Of a stretch of DNA of 64,000 bases, positions 25,203-34,933 are shown one piece after another (positions within the stretch are counted from its first letter, which is position 1; every line of letters starts with the position of its first letter). This DNA comes from Klebsiella indica (GTDB taxonomy: Bacteria > Pseudomonadota > Gammaproteobacteria > Enterobacterales > Enterobacteriaceae), in contig NZ_VCHQ01000006.1 in assembly GCF_005860775.1 (NCBI RefSeq), positions 102,831 through 166,830 on the forward strand. Reading direction: 5' to 3'. The translations under genes and the position numbers were made by a program. The notes below the pieces were generated by a model. The model saw only the letters and a program-made list of their open reading frames with translations, made no database searches and had not been told where the DNA came from.

Positions 25203-25871
25203 TCAGCGGTACGGGCGGTTGAGACGATGCTCAATCGATTTTTGTAGCAACGTCAGCAGGATGGTCACGGCCCAGTAGATCAGCGCTACCGCCAGGTAGC
25301 TCTCCAGAAAGCGAAATGAGTTACTGGCAAGAATTTTGGTCTGCGCAAAGATATCGGTCACGCCAACGGTAAACGCCAGGGATGACTCTTTGATCAACAT
25401 AATCAGGTAGTTGCTCATCCCCGGCACAGCAATACGCACCGTTTGCGGCAGAACGATACGGCGAAAACCTTGCCAGCGGGACAATCCCACGGACAGGCTG
25501 GCTTCCATCTGCCCCTTGTCGACCGAGTTCATCGCCCCCCGGAACTCCTCCGCCAGATTTGCGGCGGTCTTAAAGCTGAGAGCAATAATGGTGGCGGAAA
25601 TGGCGTTCATCATGCTGATCCCCGGAAACAACTGCGGGATACCAAAGTAAAAGATGAACAGCGTTACCAGTGTCGGCACGGAACGGAAAAACGAAATATA
25701 GACTTCAGCAAACTGCGTCAGAACCACAATACGGTTACGGATAATCAACGCCAGCACCATCCCCATGACCGAGGCGATAACCATAGAGGTTATCGCCAGA
25801 AACAAGGTCACAGGCAGGTAACTGAGCAGCGTTGGAAAAGCTTCCAGCATAAAGCTCAGATTAAAATTCAT
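25203..25871 (-). CDS. Polar amino-acid ABC transporter permease (HisM family)
   Basis: A 222-residue inner-membrane protein with about five helices. It has the ABC-permease EAA-type loop (ASLSVGLSRWQGFRRIVLPQ) contacting the ATPase, and the family sequence SFFRSVPTLVTLFIFYFG. A single permease gene implies a homodimer. It lies 6 bases after the binding-protein gene. Confidence 0.92.
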   Translation of the reverse strand: MNFNLSFMLEAFPTLLSYLPVTLFLAITSMVIASVMGMVLALIIRNRIVVLTQFAEVYISFFRSVPTLVTLFIFYFGIPQLFPGISMMNAISATIIALSFKTAANLAEEFRGAMNSVDKGQMEASLSVGLSRWQGFRRIVLPQTVRIAVPGMSNYLIMLIKESSLAFTVGVTDIFAQTKILASNSFRFLESYLAVALIYWAVTILLTLLQKSIEHRLNRPYR

Positions 25872-25877
25872 CTCTTA

Positions 25878-26669
25878 TTATTCCTTGCTGACATCCTGTT
25901 TCAGATACTGCTCAGAGAGTTTTGTCAGCGTACCGTCCGCTTTCAGCGCAGTGAGCGCATCATCAAACGCTTTACGCAACGCATCGCCCTTTTCATTTTT
26001 CACGAACGGGAACGCTTCCTGATAACGGTAAACCGGGTCACCTGATTTTTTCAGCGGTAAACGGGAGTTATCGATCAGCAATTGCGCGCCAGCGCGGTCC
26101 ATAATGTAGGCATCGATACGGCCCAGCGCGACATCCTGAATAATAGCGCTTGGTTCATCGTAAGTATGAATATCTATACCGGCATCCGGGTAATTCTTAC
26201 GTAAAAAGTTTTCTTTGCTGCTGCCAACGTCGACACCCAGTCGTTTACCTTTTAAATCCGCGATATTTTGAATAGAATCATCGTTCTTACGGGTTACCAG
26301 TTGGGCGCCGGAATAAATATAAGGCTGCGAAAATTGGTATTTCTCACGGCGCTTATCGTTGACTTCCACCTGGTTCGCAATGGTGTCGATCTTACCCGCA
26401 TCCAGCATCCCGAAGAGGCCGGTCATATCCGCAGTGGTTAACTCCACACGGCTGTAGCCTAATTTTTTCGCAATGGCGTTGACGGTAGCGATATCATAAC
26501 CTTCGTAATCTTTGCCATTTTGTTTGTATGAAAAACCGATACTGACGCCAAAGGTGCCAACATGCAGTACTTTTTCATTAGCAGCCGGTTTCTTATTGTC
26601 GTCGCAACCGGCCAGCAGGAAAGCACTTAAAAGTACTGTGGTTATTATCCCTGATTTAAAATTAAACAT
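25878..26669 (-). CDS. Amino-acid ABC transporter substrate-binding lipoprotein (family 3)
   Basis: A 263-residue periplasmic binding protein. The signal peptide ends in LLAGC, so it is lipid-anchored, unlike many Gram-negative homologues. Family 3 features include YEGYDIATVNAIAKKLG and LKGKRLGVDVGSSKE. The start at MFNFKSGI was chosen for its signal sequence; an upstream extension lacks one. It is the first gene of the importer operon and diverges from the CapA-like gene with a 198-base shared upstream region. Cystine or a related polar amino acid is the best guess. Confidence 0.9.
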   Translation of the reverse strand: MFNFKSGIITTVLLSAFLLAGCDDNKKPAANEKVLHVGTFGVSIGFSYKQNGKDYEGYDIATVNAIAKKLGYSRVELTTADMTGLFGMLDAGKIDTIANQVEVNDKRREKYQFSQPYIYSGAQLVTRKNDDSIQNIADLKGKRLGVDVGSSKENFLRKNYPDAGIDIHTYDEPSAIIQDVALGRIDAYIMDRAGAQLLIDNSRLPLKKSGDPVYRYQEAFPFVKNEKGDALRKAFDDALTALKADGTLTKLSEQYLKQDVSKE

Positions 26670-26867
26670 GGTAATGCCCTTGTCATCATGGGTGATTATT
26701 GATGTTGTGGTGTTAAATTTAAGCACGCCAGTTTAAATCACTTCAGGAACAACTTATATTCCTGTTTGAAATTATTTATAACATACAGGAATAATCCATT
26801 TCTGCATGACAGAGATATCATTCTTACCATTAAAATGGCAAGTACCGAGAATAACCAGAGGGTTAGT

Positions 26868-28190
26868 ATGAGAATTATTGCTTGCGGTGATTTATTGTTT
26901 TCGAGCCGAAATCTGGCGAAAAGATTAGATTCCAGCATCGTAGAATTATTACAAAGCGCCGACGCGGTGTTCGCCAATGCCGAATTTAGCTGTCCGCAAC
27001 CGAACCTCCCGCCAGCAGCGGGCCGCGGTTATATTACCGCCGTAAAACCCGTTACGCTGGATGAGTTCGTCGATTTAAATATCCGCCTGGTCTCCTTTGC
27101 CAACAATCATACCGGCGATTTCGGCTGGGAAGGCGTGATCGATACGATGGAAGCCGCCGAAGCGCGTAATCTGATCCCGTGCGGCCTGGGGCGTAACCTG
27201 GATGATGCCCGTCTTCCCCGTTTCCTCGACACCGCCAAAGGGCGTGTCGGCGTAGTTGCGCTGGGTTCCACTCGCTCAGAAGTGTTTCTGGCGGCCAACG
27301 GCGGCGCAGGCACTCTGCCACGCCCGGGCCTGAACCCGCTGCGTTGGGGGCGCGCTTACGTTTTACCGGATGACCAGTTTGAACAGCTCAAAGCCATCAC
27401 CCGTTCACTGGGGATTGATGAGAGCGTCCGCGAGGGTATGCGCGTCGAAGTGATGCCGCCAAAAGATGAAAACGAATTCATATTCGGCTCGTTGTTCGAG
27501 AGCGCCCTGCAGATTGAGCGCGGCGAAAAAGCCCATGTACGTACCTGGTTTAATGAGCAAGATTGTGTCGCCAACGAGCGTAGCATTCGCGACGCGGCAA
27601 ATCGGAGTGATTTCACCCTGGTTAGCCTGCATACCCATGAAGGGGATAAAGATAGCTGGTACTCTCCGGAGGCGCCGGAATTTATCGAACGCTTTGCCCG
27701 TCGGGCGGTCGATGCTGGTGCAGACACGGTTGTCTGTCACGGGGCGCACTTTATGCGCGGTGTTGAAATCTATAACGGCAAGCCGATCTTCTATAACCTC
27801 GGCAGCCTTCTGATGGAGTTCGAAGCCGGCGAGTCTATCATCGGGCCCGAGATGTATCAGGCGTATGGCCATGCGGTGGATGCCCGCCCTTCTGAGCTAC
27901 ACCGCGCTCGCGCCAAAAACAGCGCAGGCGAGTTCACCGGTTTCAATGCCGAAGCGCGGTTTTCTCAAAACGCCCTCGCCATATTTGATGTGACCCCTGA
28001 CGGTTTGGCCTGCCAGTTACTGCCTCTGGATTTGGGTATGAACCGCGAACGTGTTCTTTCTCGTGGTCTGCCGGAAACGGTCACCCATCAACAAGGTGCA
28101 GAAATTGCCAGTTTGCTTACCCGGTTGAGTCAACGTTACGGCACCAGGTTTACCTACGATCAGGAAAGCGGCTTAATTAAATTCTCTTAA
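26868..28190 (+). CDS. CapA-family metallophosphoesterase-like protein
   Basis: A 440-residue cytoplasmic protein of the CapA/PGA family. It has the metallophosphoesterase-like motifs: GDLLF near the N-terminus, FANAEFS, FANNHTGDFG with NNH, LHTHEGD and VCHGAHFMRGVEIY followed by NLGS. CapA proteins act in poly-gamma-glutamate synthesis in Bacillus; Gram-negative relatives are poorly characterised. There are no capB or capC genes and no signal peptide, so capsule synthesis is unlikely. The ATG follows AGAGG; a longer in-frame start lacks support. It is divergent from an amino-acid importer and may process an imported compound. Confidence 0.8.
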   Translation: MRIIACGDLLFSSRNLAKRLDSSIVELLQSADAVFANAEFSCPQPNLPPAAGRGYITAVKPVTLDEFVDLNIRLVSFANNHTGDFGWEGVIDTMEAAEARNLIPCGLGRNLDDARLPRFLDTAKGRVGVVALGSTRSEVFLAANGGAGTLPRPGLNPLRWGRAYVLPDDQFEQLKAITRSLGIDESVREGMRVEVMPPKDENEFIFGSLFESALQIERGEKAHVRTWFNEQDCVANERSIRDAANRSDFTLVSLHTHEGDKDSWYSPEAPEFIERFARRAVDAGADTVVCHGAHFMRGVEIYNGKPIFYNLGSLLMEFEAGESIIGPEMYQAYGHAVDARPSELHRARAKNSAGEFTGFNAEARFSQNALAIFDVTPDGLACQLLPLDLGMNRERVLSRGLPETVTHQQGAEIASLLTRLSQRYGTRFTYDQESGLIKFS

Positions 28191-28214
28191 GCACGCACGA
28201 TTTCAGGCCTTAAC

Positions 28215-28253
28215 AAACCCGCCAGTTGACCGCTAAGCCACTGGCGGGTTTTT
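28215..28253 (+). terminator. Rho-independent terminator after CapA-like gene
   Basis: AAACCCGCCAGT and ACTGGCGGGTTT form a perfect 12-base stem with a 13-base loop, followed by a T-run. It starts 25 bases after the stop codon. Strong intrinsic terminator. Confidence 0.92.
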
Positions 28254-28629
28254 AATGTAAAGGGAAAAGGCGGGTCTGCTGACAGCCGCGATACCCGGCC
28301 TGATGCCTTATGGGGGAAGATGTTTCAATGATGCTCTCTTTTTCAATGCAGCAATAACACGTTGCACAGTAGAATACGGCAAATCCACCCGTTCCCCCTA
28401 TTTCAGCCAGCGTGCGTCTTTCGTTATTACGTCACCATGTAATATCCGCTACACAAATAACGCCCTCCGTTTTACCGGTGTTTACTTCACTTTCATATTC
28501 AATGTATGTATGAAAATATTGGCCATATGATGCGGTAATAGCGTGATTCTGCGTGGGAAGTTTTATAATGAATGTTGTCCAGGCCTTCCGCTCTCAATGA
28601 AAGGCATTATTTCTTCGACGAAAATCATA
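28254..28629. other. Intergenic stretch without visible features
   Basis: About 375 bases between the CapA-gene terminator and the end of the TetR gene. I see no credible gene, RNA or repeat. Confidence 0.5.
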
Positions 28630-29271
28630 TTAAGCTTGTGGGTATTCGTCAAAAAACATATCCAGCCCGGCTTCAAACAATTCACCGATATCCAGAGGGT
28701 TTGACGGATCAAGCATACCGTTGTGCACCATCCCGAGCCAGTTTGGCGCCAGTAAGAGATGAGGAAACTGGACCAGTTTGTCACACCTGAGTTCTCCCTC
28801 TCTGAATGCGGTCTCCAACAACGGCCTCAACGTATCGATCAGCGGTTCATGAACGTCCTGTAAATACGCTTTAGCCAGCGCCGGAAAACGGGTGCTTTCA
28901 GTAATCACCAGTCTGGCAATTTGAGCCCGGCCCGATGACTCCAGCGTTTTTATGACAGGTAAAAGCACACGCTTCAGGTATTGCTTGATGCTCTCTCCCT
29001 GCTGACGTGGTTCAGACTGAAGTTCCAGAGGAGCTGTCACAATAAACTTCTGCAAAACGCTTTCGAAAAGACTCTCTTTCGTCTGAAAGTAGTTATATAC
29101 CGACCCCTTGGCCACCCCTGCTTTTTTACAAATGTCGCTGACTCGCGCATCAGCAAAACCACGCTCAATGAATTCCTCCATCGCCGCTTTGATGATGGTT
29201 TCACGCGTTTTTTCGGTCTTTAATCGGCTTGGGCCTCGTTTCTTACCTGTCCGTCCTGAACTCTTGTTCAC
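28630..29271 (-). CDS. TetR/AcrR-family repressor
   Basis: A 213-residue regulator. Residues ~20-66 are the TetR helix-turn-helix (IIKAAMEEFIERGFADARV then GVAKGSVYNYFQTKE). The C-terminal ligand-binding domain is helical and variable, and the N-terminal ~18 residues are rich in Lys and Arg. It diverges from the MFS transporter gene, the usual repressor-pump arrangement. A palindrome lies in the 150-base gap. The ligand is unknown. Confidence 0.9.
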   Translation of the reverse strand: MNKSSGRTGKKRGPSRLKTEKTRETIIKAAMEEFIERGFADARVSDICKKAGVAKGSVYNYFQTKESLFESVLQKFIVTAPLELQSEPRQQGESIKQYLKRVLLPVIKTLESSGRAQIARLVITESTRFPALAKAYLQDVHEPLIDTLRPLLETAFREGELRCDKLVQFPHLLLAPNWLGMVHNGMLDPSNPLDIGELFEAGLDMFFDEYPQA

Positions 29272-29308
29272 ACCATTCTCCTCCTGCCTGCGGACCCGAT
29301 TACAAAAT

Positions 29309-29322
29309 TGACCTTTAGGTCA
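29309..29322. promoter_or_regulatory. Palindrome likely bound by the TetR-family repressor
   Basis: TGACCTTTAGGTCA is a perfect 6+6 inverted repeat between the divergent TetR and MFS genes, near likely promoters for both. The related half-sites ATGAC and GTCAT recur just to its right. The assignment to this repressor is inferred from position. Confidence 0.55.
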
Positions 29323-29421
29323 TTTTTGATCTAATATTGTGACATGCGTCATATAATGACCGCAAATTATTGTCAGACGATGCTCTCATCGTTCTCCTGT
29401 ACATACCGGAAGTGAGACAAA

Positions 29422-30660
29422 ATGCCCCGGATCCCCGCAGTCAATATTAACAAAGCATTACTGGTTTTGTTCGCGCTTGTCGTTCTGGGGATGAACTTAC
29501 GAAGTCCTCTGACGGCTGTTCCGCCCGTTCTTCAGTCAATACGTAACGATCTGGCTCTGAATGCAACGTTGTCAGGGCTTCTGACCAGTATTCCCGTCCT
29601 TTGTTTCGGGGTTCTCACCCCCCTGGCATCCCTGCTGATTGCCAGAATAGGGATTAATAAAAGTATGTGGTTTACGCTGGTCGGCACTGCTATCGGCATT
29701 TTGTTTCGCCCCTATACCGGAACGCTCGGGATGCTGGCCGGCACATTTCTTCTCGGTGCCGCCTTAGCGGCAGGAAACATTGTCAGTCTGATGATTATTG
29801 CCCGGGATTTCCGTCAGCGCATGAGTATGGTAACGGGTATCTACACTTCCTCCCTTAATATTGGCACTATGCTGACAAGTTCTTTGACGGCCCCAATCGC
29901 ACTCTTTACCGGCTGGCAATTTGCACTGGCCAGTTGGGTATGGCTCCCCCTATTTGCGCTGGTATTATGGTTATACTCACAGCGGCGAAGCGCGCCTGCG
30001 ACCAGCATTTCGCCGGAATATAATCCATTGCCGCTACAGTCCTCGCATCCTGTCTCCGGGATAAGAAAAATAGCGATTGCCGCACTGAGCGCGGGTTTTG
30101 TGGCGCATCTCTTTATTTATTATGGCATCACCGCGTGGCTACCTTCATATCTGATAACAAATGGCGGTATGCACGCGGCGACGGCGGGAGGGATCGCCTC
30201 CATATTTCAGGGAATGGCTCTGCTGGGGGCGTTCGGTGTACCTGTGCTGAACCGTTATATCAAATCAGGTTATCTGATGGTCGCGATGGGGGTATGTTGG
30301 GGAGCATCGATTCTCTTTATGTCTTTTTTCCCCCGTCTCTGGCCAGTATGGTGTTTCATTGGTGGGATTGCCCAAGGCGGTGGTTTTGTGGTGATCTTTA
30401 CTCTCATCATGCAGATATCGCCCGATCTTGATGATAATCGACGGATATCGGCGATGGTTCAGGGGATCGGATACACGCTGGCTTCTCTTGGCCCGATAGT
30501 TGTTGGGCAATTTCATGAAATGAGCGGGCAATGGCGCCACTCCTGGGAATGTCTGACAGGTGTCTCTGTGATTATGATTTTGTCCGGCGTCATCATCATC
30601 ACAATTGTGGATAAAACAACGTCCCGGATCGAGCGGCCGGTTGAGGATGGTCAGCGGTGA
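29422..30660 (+). CDS. MFS transporter, CynX/NimT family
   Basis: A 412-residue inner-membrane protein with about 12 helices. It carries the CynX/NimT-like opening VVLGMNLRSPLTAVPPVL and a cytoplasmic loop after helix 6 (about 190-215). Family members export cyanate, 2-nitroimidazole or similar small compounds. It diverges from a TetR regulator, suggesting induction by its substrate. The substrate cannot be read from the sequence. Confidence 0.9.
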   Translation: MPRIPAVNINKALLVLFALVVLGMNLRSPLTAVPPVLQSIRNDLALNATLSGLLTSIPVLCFGVLTPLASLLIARIGINKSMWFTLVGTAIGILFRPYTGTLGMLAGTFLLGAALAAGNIVSLMIIARDFRQRMSMVTGIYTSSLNIGTMLTSSLTAPIALFTGWQFALASWVWLPLFALVLWLYSQRRSAPATSISPEYNPLPLQSSHPVSGIRKIAIAALSAGFVAHLFIYYGITAWLPSYLITNGGMHAATAGGIASIFQGMALLGAFGVPVLNRYIKSGYLMVAMGVCWGASILFMSFFPRLWPVWCFIGGIAQGGGFVVIFTLIMQISPDLDDNRRISAMVQGIGYTLASLGPIVVGQFHEMSGQWRHSWECLTGVSVIMILSGVIIITIVDKTTSRIERPVEDGQR

Positions 30661-30933
30661 TAAGCTCCTGCTCTCTTTTACCCTATCCCCTTCCTCTCTT
30701 TTCTGACGTGTTTAATCATCAGAGTTCCGGGGGAGTCATTAAGTATGAGCAAGAAAACTTGTGATGTATGGCTTTCAGAGCGTCTTCCCCCTCGCTGAAG
30801 ATGGGTTGTTTCCACAACTGTTGATATTGCAAAGGAATGCACGATATTCGTTAAGACTGAACTCTCGGATGATATAAAAAATCTGTCCTGGCTATCCGGG
30901 AACTGCTTGACATCCATTCCCGCCGGAGCCGCG

Positions 30934-32034
30934 TCACGCCTCTACCGCCGCAGGGTTCATTTGCTTAATCAACTGATATAATACCTGTGCATCAATGGCC
31001 TTACAGATCCCCGCAGGTCGTTGCATCACCGCGTCCTCGGCGGTCAACATCGCGTTAATGACCGCCTCGTGGGTGCTTTCCACCGCAGCCAGATAGAGGG
31101 CATCGAAGCATTCATCGTTCAGATACTCGAAAGACTGGTGCATTCCCGCCAGTTGTGGCAAAGGTGCAGCGTTAGCAGTGCTGAAAGCTAAAAAGATATC
31201 GCCAGAATTGTTGCCTCCCGGGCTACCGGATTTCGCAATCCCCAACCCTGCCCTCCGGGCCAGGCGCTGTAACTGGTGCGGCATTAGCGGAGCATCGGTA
31301 GCCAGGATCGTGATAATAGAACCACGCTCTCTTTCCAGTCCCGAAGGTATTTCGGGCATTAGTTTTCCCACCGGCACGCCAAACAGTTCGAACCACTCTC
31401 GCTGACCGTAGTTAGCCTGCACTAACGCACCCAACGTATAGTCTTTCCCCTCCACCGTAAAACGGCGCGATGCAGTACCGGTGCCTCCTTTAAAACCGTA
31501 ACAAATCATGCCATTACCACCGCCGATGTTTCCTTCAGCCAGAATACCACCAGTTGCGCTATTCAACGCTGCGAGCGCATCTTCCTCAGTGATGTGCAGC
31601 CCGTTGATGTCGTTAATGACACCATCATAGGTTTCGGCAACCACTGGCATGGCCCACAGGTGATTCAACTGCCATATGTTGTGATAATGCTCGACGATCC
31701 AGCGTACCGCAGCGTGATGGACTATTCCGACCGAATGTGTGTTGGTCAGACATACTGGTCCAACGAAATAGCCGCCGTCCCGAATCCAGTGTCCACCGGT
31801 CATTTCACCGTTACCGTTAAGTGCGTGACAGCCTGCCCACACCGGCTGGGGCTCTGACTGGTACCCCCGGGGCAGTATTGCTGTCACTCCTGTTTTGATA
31901 CGTTTGCCATCGCGACTGACACCATCAATAGTGTGATAGCCCACCAGCACACCTTCGACATCGGTAATCGCATTGTAGCGTCCCGTTATACCGGGAAATT
32001 TAAGCCCCAACTGACGCGCCCTAACTTTAGTCAT
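30934..32034 (-). CDS. DmpA/BapA-like P1-family aminopeptidase
   Basis: A 366-residue N-terminal-nucleophile hydrolase. The first ~260 residues form the alpha chain, and GGNNSGDIFLAFST contains the self-cleavage point before Ser, which becomes the nucleophile of the beta chain. ICYGFKGGTGTASR is another conserved family segment. DmpA and BapA remove N-terminal D- or beta-amino acids or esters from small peptides. No signal peptide is seen, so it works in the cytoplasm. It follows the putrescine-type permease gene by 12 bases in the same operon, so the importer probably brings in its substrate. Confidence 0.88.
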   Translation of the reverse strand: MTKVRARQLGLKFPGITGRYNAITDVEGVLVGYHTIDGVSRDGKRIKTGVTAILPRGYQSEPQPVWAGCHALNGNGEMTGGHWIRDGGYFVGPVCLTNTHSVGIVHHAAVRWIVEHYHNIWQLNHLWAMPVVAETYDGVINDINGLHITEEDALAALNSATGGILAEGNIGGGNGMICYGFKGGTGTASRRFTVEGKDYTLGALVQANYGQREWFELFGVPVGKLMPEIPSGLERERGSIITILATDAPLMPHQLQRLARRAGLGIAKSGSPGGNNSGDIFLAFSTANAAPLPQLAGMHQSFEYLNDECFDALYLAAVESTHEAVINAMLTAEDAVMQRPAGICKAIDAQVLYQLIKQMNPAAVEA

Positions 32035-32046
32035 TATCCTTTTCCT

Positions 32047-32892
32047 TTACCTGGCCGTCTGTCGGTTGCGCAAATACAGGCCCAGTGCGGCGATCAGCAG
32101 AGAGCCCAAAATCAATAGTGTGGCAATTGCATTAATCTCCGGCTTGATTCCCCGCCGGATCATGCCGTAGATCTGTACCGGTAACGTGGTAGCATCAACC
32201 CCTGCGATAAAATAAGTAATCACCAGATCGTCCATCGAAATGATGAAGGCCAGCAGCGCCCCGCCAGCGATACCAGGCGTCAGCATGGGCAAAGTGATGC
32301 GCCGGAAGGTCGTCCAACCGTTAGCGCCCAAATCCGCCGACGCCTCCTCCAGCCGCCCGTCCATACCCGCCAGTCGGGCACTGACGATCAGAAAAACGTA
32401 ACTACACAGGAAAGTACAGTGACCAATGATGATCGATAGCCGTCCCAGTGGCACGCCCACGTTGACGAAAAAGATCAGTAGCGCGATGCCCAATACGATA
32501 TCAGGCATCATCATGGGAACATACAGCAGGAAATTGTAGAACCCATGCAGCCGAAAGCGGTAGCGAGCCAGCGCCAATGCGGTCGCCGTGCCGATTGTTG
32601 TCGAGATGACGGTGGTACACAGTGCGACAAACAGACTATTTTTCAACGCTCGCAGTACCTGAGCCGTTGAATCAATGTAAAGCGCATTGTCTGCCAGCCG
32701 ATTATCCATCCCAAATAGCGATCGATACCAGTCAACGCTGAATCCTTGCCAGACCATCATGTTGAGCGGGTTGGCATTAAACGAATAGATCACAATGAGC
32801 AGGATCGGCAGATACAAAAACGCAAAAAACAGTGTGCCGTAACCATTGAATAGCCAGGCGGCCAGACTCGCCCGAAGATTAGTGCGCATCAC
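32047..32892 (-). CDS. ABC transporter permease, PotI/PotC-like
   Basis: A 281-residue inner-membrane protein with six helices. It shows the EAA loop EASADLGANGWTTFRRITLP, which contacts the ATPase, and the typical opening LYLPILLIVIYSFNA. It pairs with the PotH-like permease whose gene overlaps by 14 bases. The family imports putrescine, spermidine and other cationic or peptide-like compounds. Confidence 0.92.
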   Translation of the reverse strand: MMRTNLRASLAAWLFNGYGTLFFAFLYLPILLIVIYSFNANPLNMMVWQGFSVDWYRSLFGMDNRLADNALYIDSTAQVLRALKNSLFVALCTTVISTTIGTATALALARYRFRLHGFYNFLLYVPMMMPDIVLGIALLIFFVNVGVPLGRLSIIIGHCTFLCSYVFLIVSARLAGMDGRLEEASADLGANGWTTFRRITLPMLTPGIAGGALLAFIISMDDLVITYFIAGVDATTLPVQIYGMIRRGIKPEINAIATLLILGSLLIAALGLYLRNRQTAR

Positions 32893-33769
32893 GCCTCCCG
32901 TAGCGACTACTCAGATAGAGATAGAGAAACAGTGCCAGCAGCACCATTGACATTAGCAGCATGGCAAGTGCTGCGCCGAACGGCCAGTTACGGGCGGCCA
33001 GAAACTGCTGCTCGATTAAGCTGCCTATCATCACCACTTTCGCCCCGCCCAGCAGTGAAGGCACAATGAAGTTCCCCAGACTGGGAATGAACACCATGAT
33101 GCAACCTGAAACCACACCGGGCAGGGTCAATGGAAAGACGACCCTGCAGAAAGTTTGCGCCCTGTTGGCCCCGAGATCATAAGACGCATCCACCAGTCGG
33201 TGATCAAGCTTCTCGACGCTTGCATAGATGGGCAGAAACATAAAGGGAATGTAGATATATGCCATACCGATCAACACAGCGGGTTCGGTATAGATTAAAT
33301 CCAGTGGCTTCGTCATCAACCCAGAGAACTGCAAGATTTCGTTGAGAAATCCTGATGGCCGCAGAATTAATACCCATGCATACAGTCGAACGATGAGACT
33401 GGCGAAAAATGGCAGCGTAATGAGGAAAAGCAAGAAATTACGCACTCTCGGCGACTTACCTCTGACCCAAAAGGCGATGGGATAGCAAATAAGCAGGGAC
33501 AGTAGCGCACTCATCAACGCCACACGAAACGACGTCAGGATAATATGCAGGTAGAGTGGATCGAACTCCTCCAGTATGCCATCCGCCCAGCCCAGAATGC
33601 GGCCATAGTTATCTGGATAAAAGTGCCATTCGACACCGCCATACAGCCCAGGTGTCAGCACACTGAAAATCGCCATGATCGTCAAGGGGATAAACAGAAA
33701 TATCCCCAGCAGCAGCGTCACGGGCGTCAGCAACCCCGTCAGAGCAAGAGACATTTTATTTTTAGGCAT
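32879..33769 (-). CDS. ABC transporter permease, PotH/PotB-like
   Basis: A 296-residue inner-membrane protein with six helices and an EAA loop at DASYDLGANRAQTFCRVVFP. The start MPKNKMS was chosen because GGAGG lies just before it; the longer frame overlaps the ATPase gene and has no similarity. The ATG lies just before the upstream stop codon, giving a 8-base overlap. It forms the heterodimeric channel with the PotI-like protein. Confidence 0.92.
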   Translation of the reverse strand: MPKNKMSLALTGLLTPVTLLLGIFLFIPLTIMAIFSVLTPGLYGGVEWHFYPDNYGRILGWADGILEEFDPLYLHIILTSFRVALMSALLSLLICYPIAFWVRGKSPRVRNFLLFLITLPFFASLIVRLYAWVLILRPSGFLNEILQFSGLMTKPLDLIYTEPAVLIGMAYIYIPFMFLPIYASVEKLDHRLVDASYDLGANRAQTFCRVVFPLTLPGVVSGCIMVFIPSLGNFIVPSLLGGAKVVMIGSLIEQQFLAARNWPFGAALAMLLMSMVLLALFLYLYLSSRYGRRDAH

Positions 33770-34898
33770 TGATTTCCTCCTCCCGCTGCAGCAAACGACC
33801 AGAAGCGATCGAGTACCACAGATGGACGACGTTACCCGGAAAAAGCGAATCTCGCCGCCCGGCGGAAATTTCACGGATCAAAGCCTTGACGACTTCCCCC
33901 TGCGAGGAACGCAGGACAATCTCAATATCCGTACCTAAAAAGATGACTTGTTCCACCACGCCGCGGAACTCGCCATAACGGGCGATATCCTCCGGAGGGG
34001 TTAACTGGAAATGCTGTGGTCGTAACAATAGCCAAAGTGTCTGTCTCTCCCGCCAGGGTCCGTTGGCGTCAACCAGGAATATCTCCCCGGCCTCGCTGAT
34101 CAGTCGCAGTACGCCGGATTCACTACAATCCACTCTTACTCTAATCAGGTTACTTTCGCCGACAAAGCCAGCGACAAAACGGTTCGCAGGCTGATGGTAA
34201 ACGGCCTCAGGCGCAGCGTTTTGTTGAATCTTTCCACCGTTCAGCACGATAATGCGATCCGACATCGTCAGGGCCTCGTCCTGATCGTGAGTAACGAAGA
34301 TGAACGAGATACCCAGTTCGCTCTGCAAACGCTTCAGTTCGAGTTGCATCGTCTTGCGCAGGCTGCGGTCCAGCGCTGACAACGGTTCGTCCAACAACAA
34401 TAATGTTGGACGATTAATGATGGCTCGTGCCAGTGCGACTCGCTGCTGTTGCCCGCCTGAAAGCTGCGATGGCCGACGTTTCTCCATCCCGCGCATGCCC
34501 ACCAGTTCCAGCGTCTCTGCCACTCTCTGGTTACGCTCCCGGCGCAGTACCCCGTGGATATCCAGGCCATAACCGACATTATCAGCCACTGTCATATGAG
34601 GAAACAGAGCGTAACTCTGGAAAACCGTATTCACTGGTCGTCGGTGTGGCGGTACCTGATTCATTCTGTCGCCGAGAATGAACAGTTCACCGCTGTCCAG
34701 GCGTTCAAATCCGCTGATGCTCCGCAATAAGGTAGTTTTGCCGCAGCCGGAGGGACCCAGCAAAGTAACAAACTCATTGTCTCGCACTGAAAAACTGATG
34801 TCGTCCAGGGCCTTAACGCTCTGTCCCTCGGGTGTGCGGTAGTATTTAACGGCGTTTTCCAGGGCAACAACCGTACGGTAGTTATTTTCATGCAACAT
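33762..34898 (-). CDS. ABC transporter ATPase, PotG/PotA-like
   Basis: A 378-residue ATPase with Walker A GPSGCGKTT, Q-loop VFQSYALFPHMT, signature LSGGQQQR, Walker B LLLDEPLSALDRSLR and H-loop THDQDEA. A C-terminal TOBE-type regulatory domain of about 120 residues follows, as in PotA and PotG. The ATG start was preferred over a TTG two codons upstream. It is the second gene of the importer operon, after the binding-protein gene. Confidence 0.92.
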   Translation of the reverse strand: MLHENNYRTVVALENAVKYYRTPEGQSVKALDDISFSVRDNEFVTLLGPSGCGKTTLLRSISGFERLDSGELFILGDRMNQVPPHRRPVNTVFQSYALFPHMTVADNVGYGLDIHGVLRRERNQRVAETLELVGMRGMEKRRPSQLSGGQQQRVALARAIINRPTLLLLDEPLSALDRSLRKTMQLELKRLQSELGISFIFVTHDQDEALTMSDRIIVLNGGKIQQNAAPEAVYHQPANRFVAGFVGESNLIRVRVDCSESGVLRLISEAGEIFLVDANGPWRERQTLWLLLRPQHFQLTPPEDIARYGEFRGVVEQVIFLGTDIEIVLRSSQGEVVKALIREISAGRRDSLFPGNVVHLWYSIASGRLLQREEEINA

Positions 34899-34933
34899 GG
34901 GCAATCCCGGTCAGTGTGCGGATATGGAAACGA

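Noticed and set aside
30678..30917. 79-codon minus-strand frame between the MFS and DmpA-like genes
   Set aside because: No ribosome site, no recognisable domain and odd composition; treated as non-coding.
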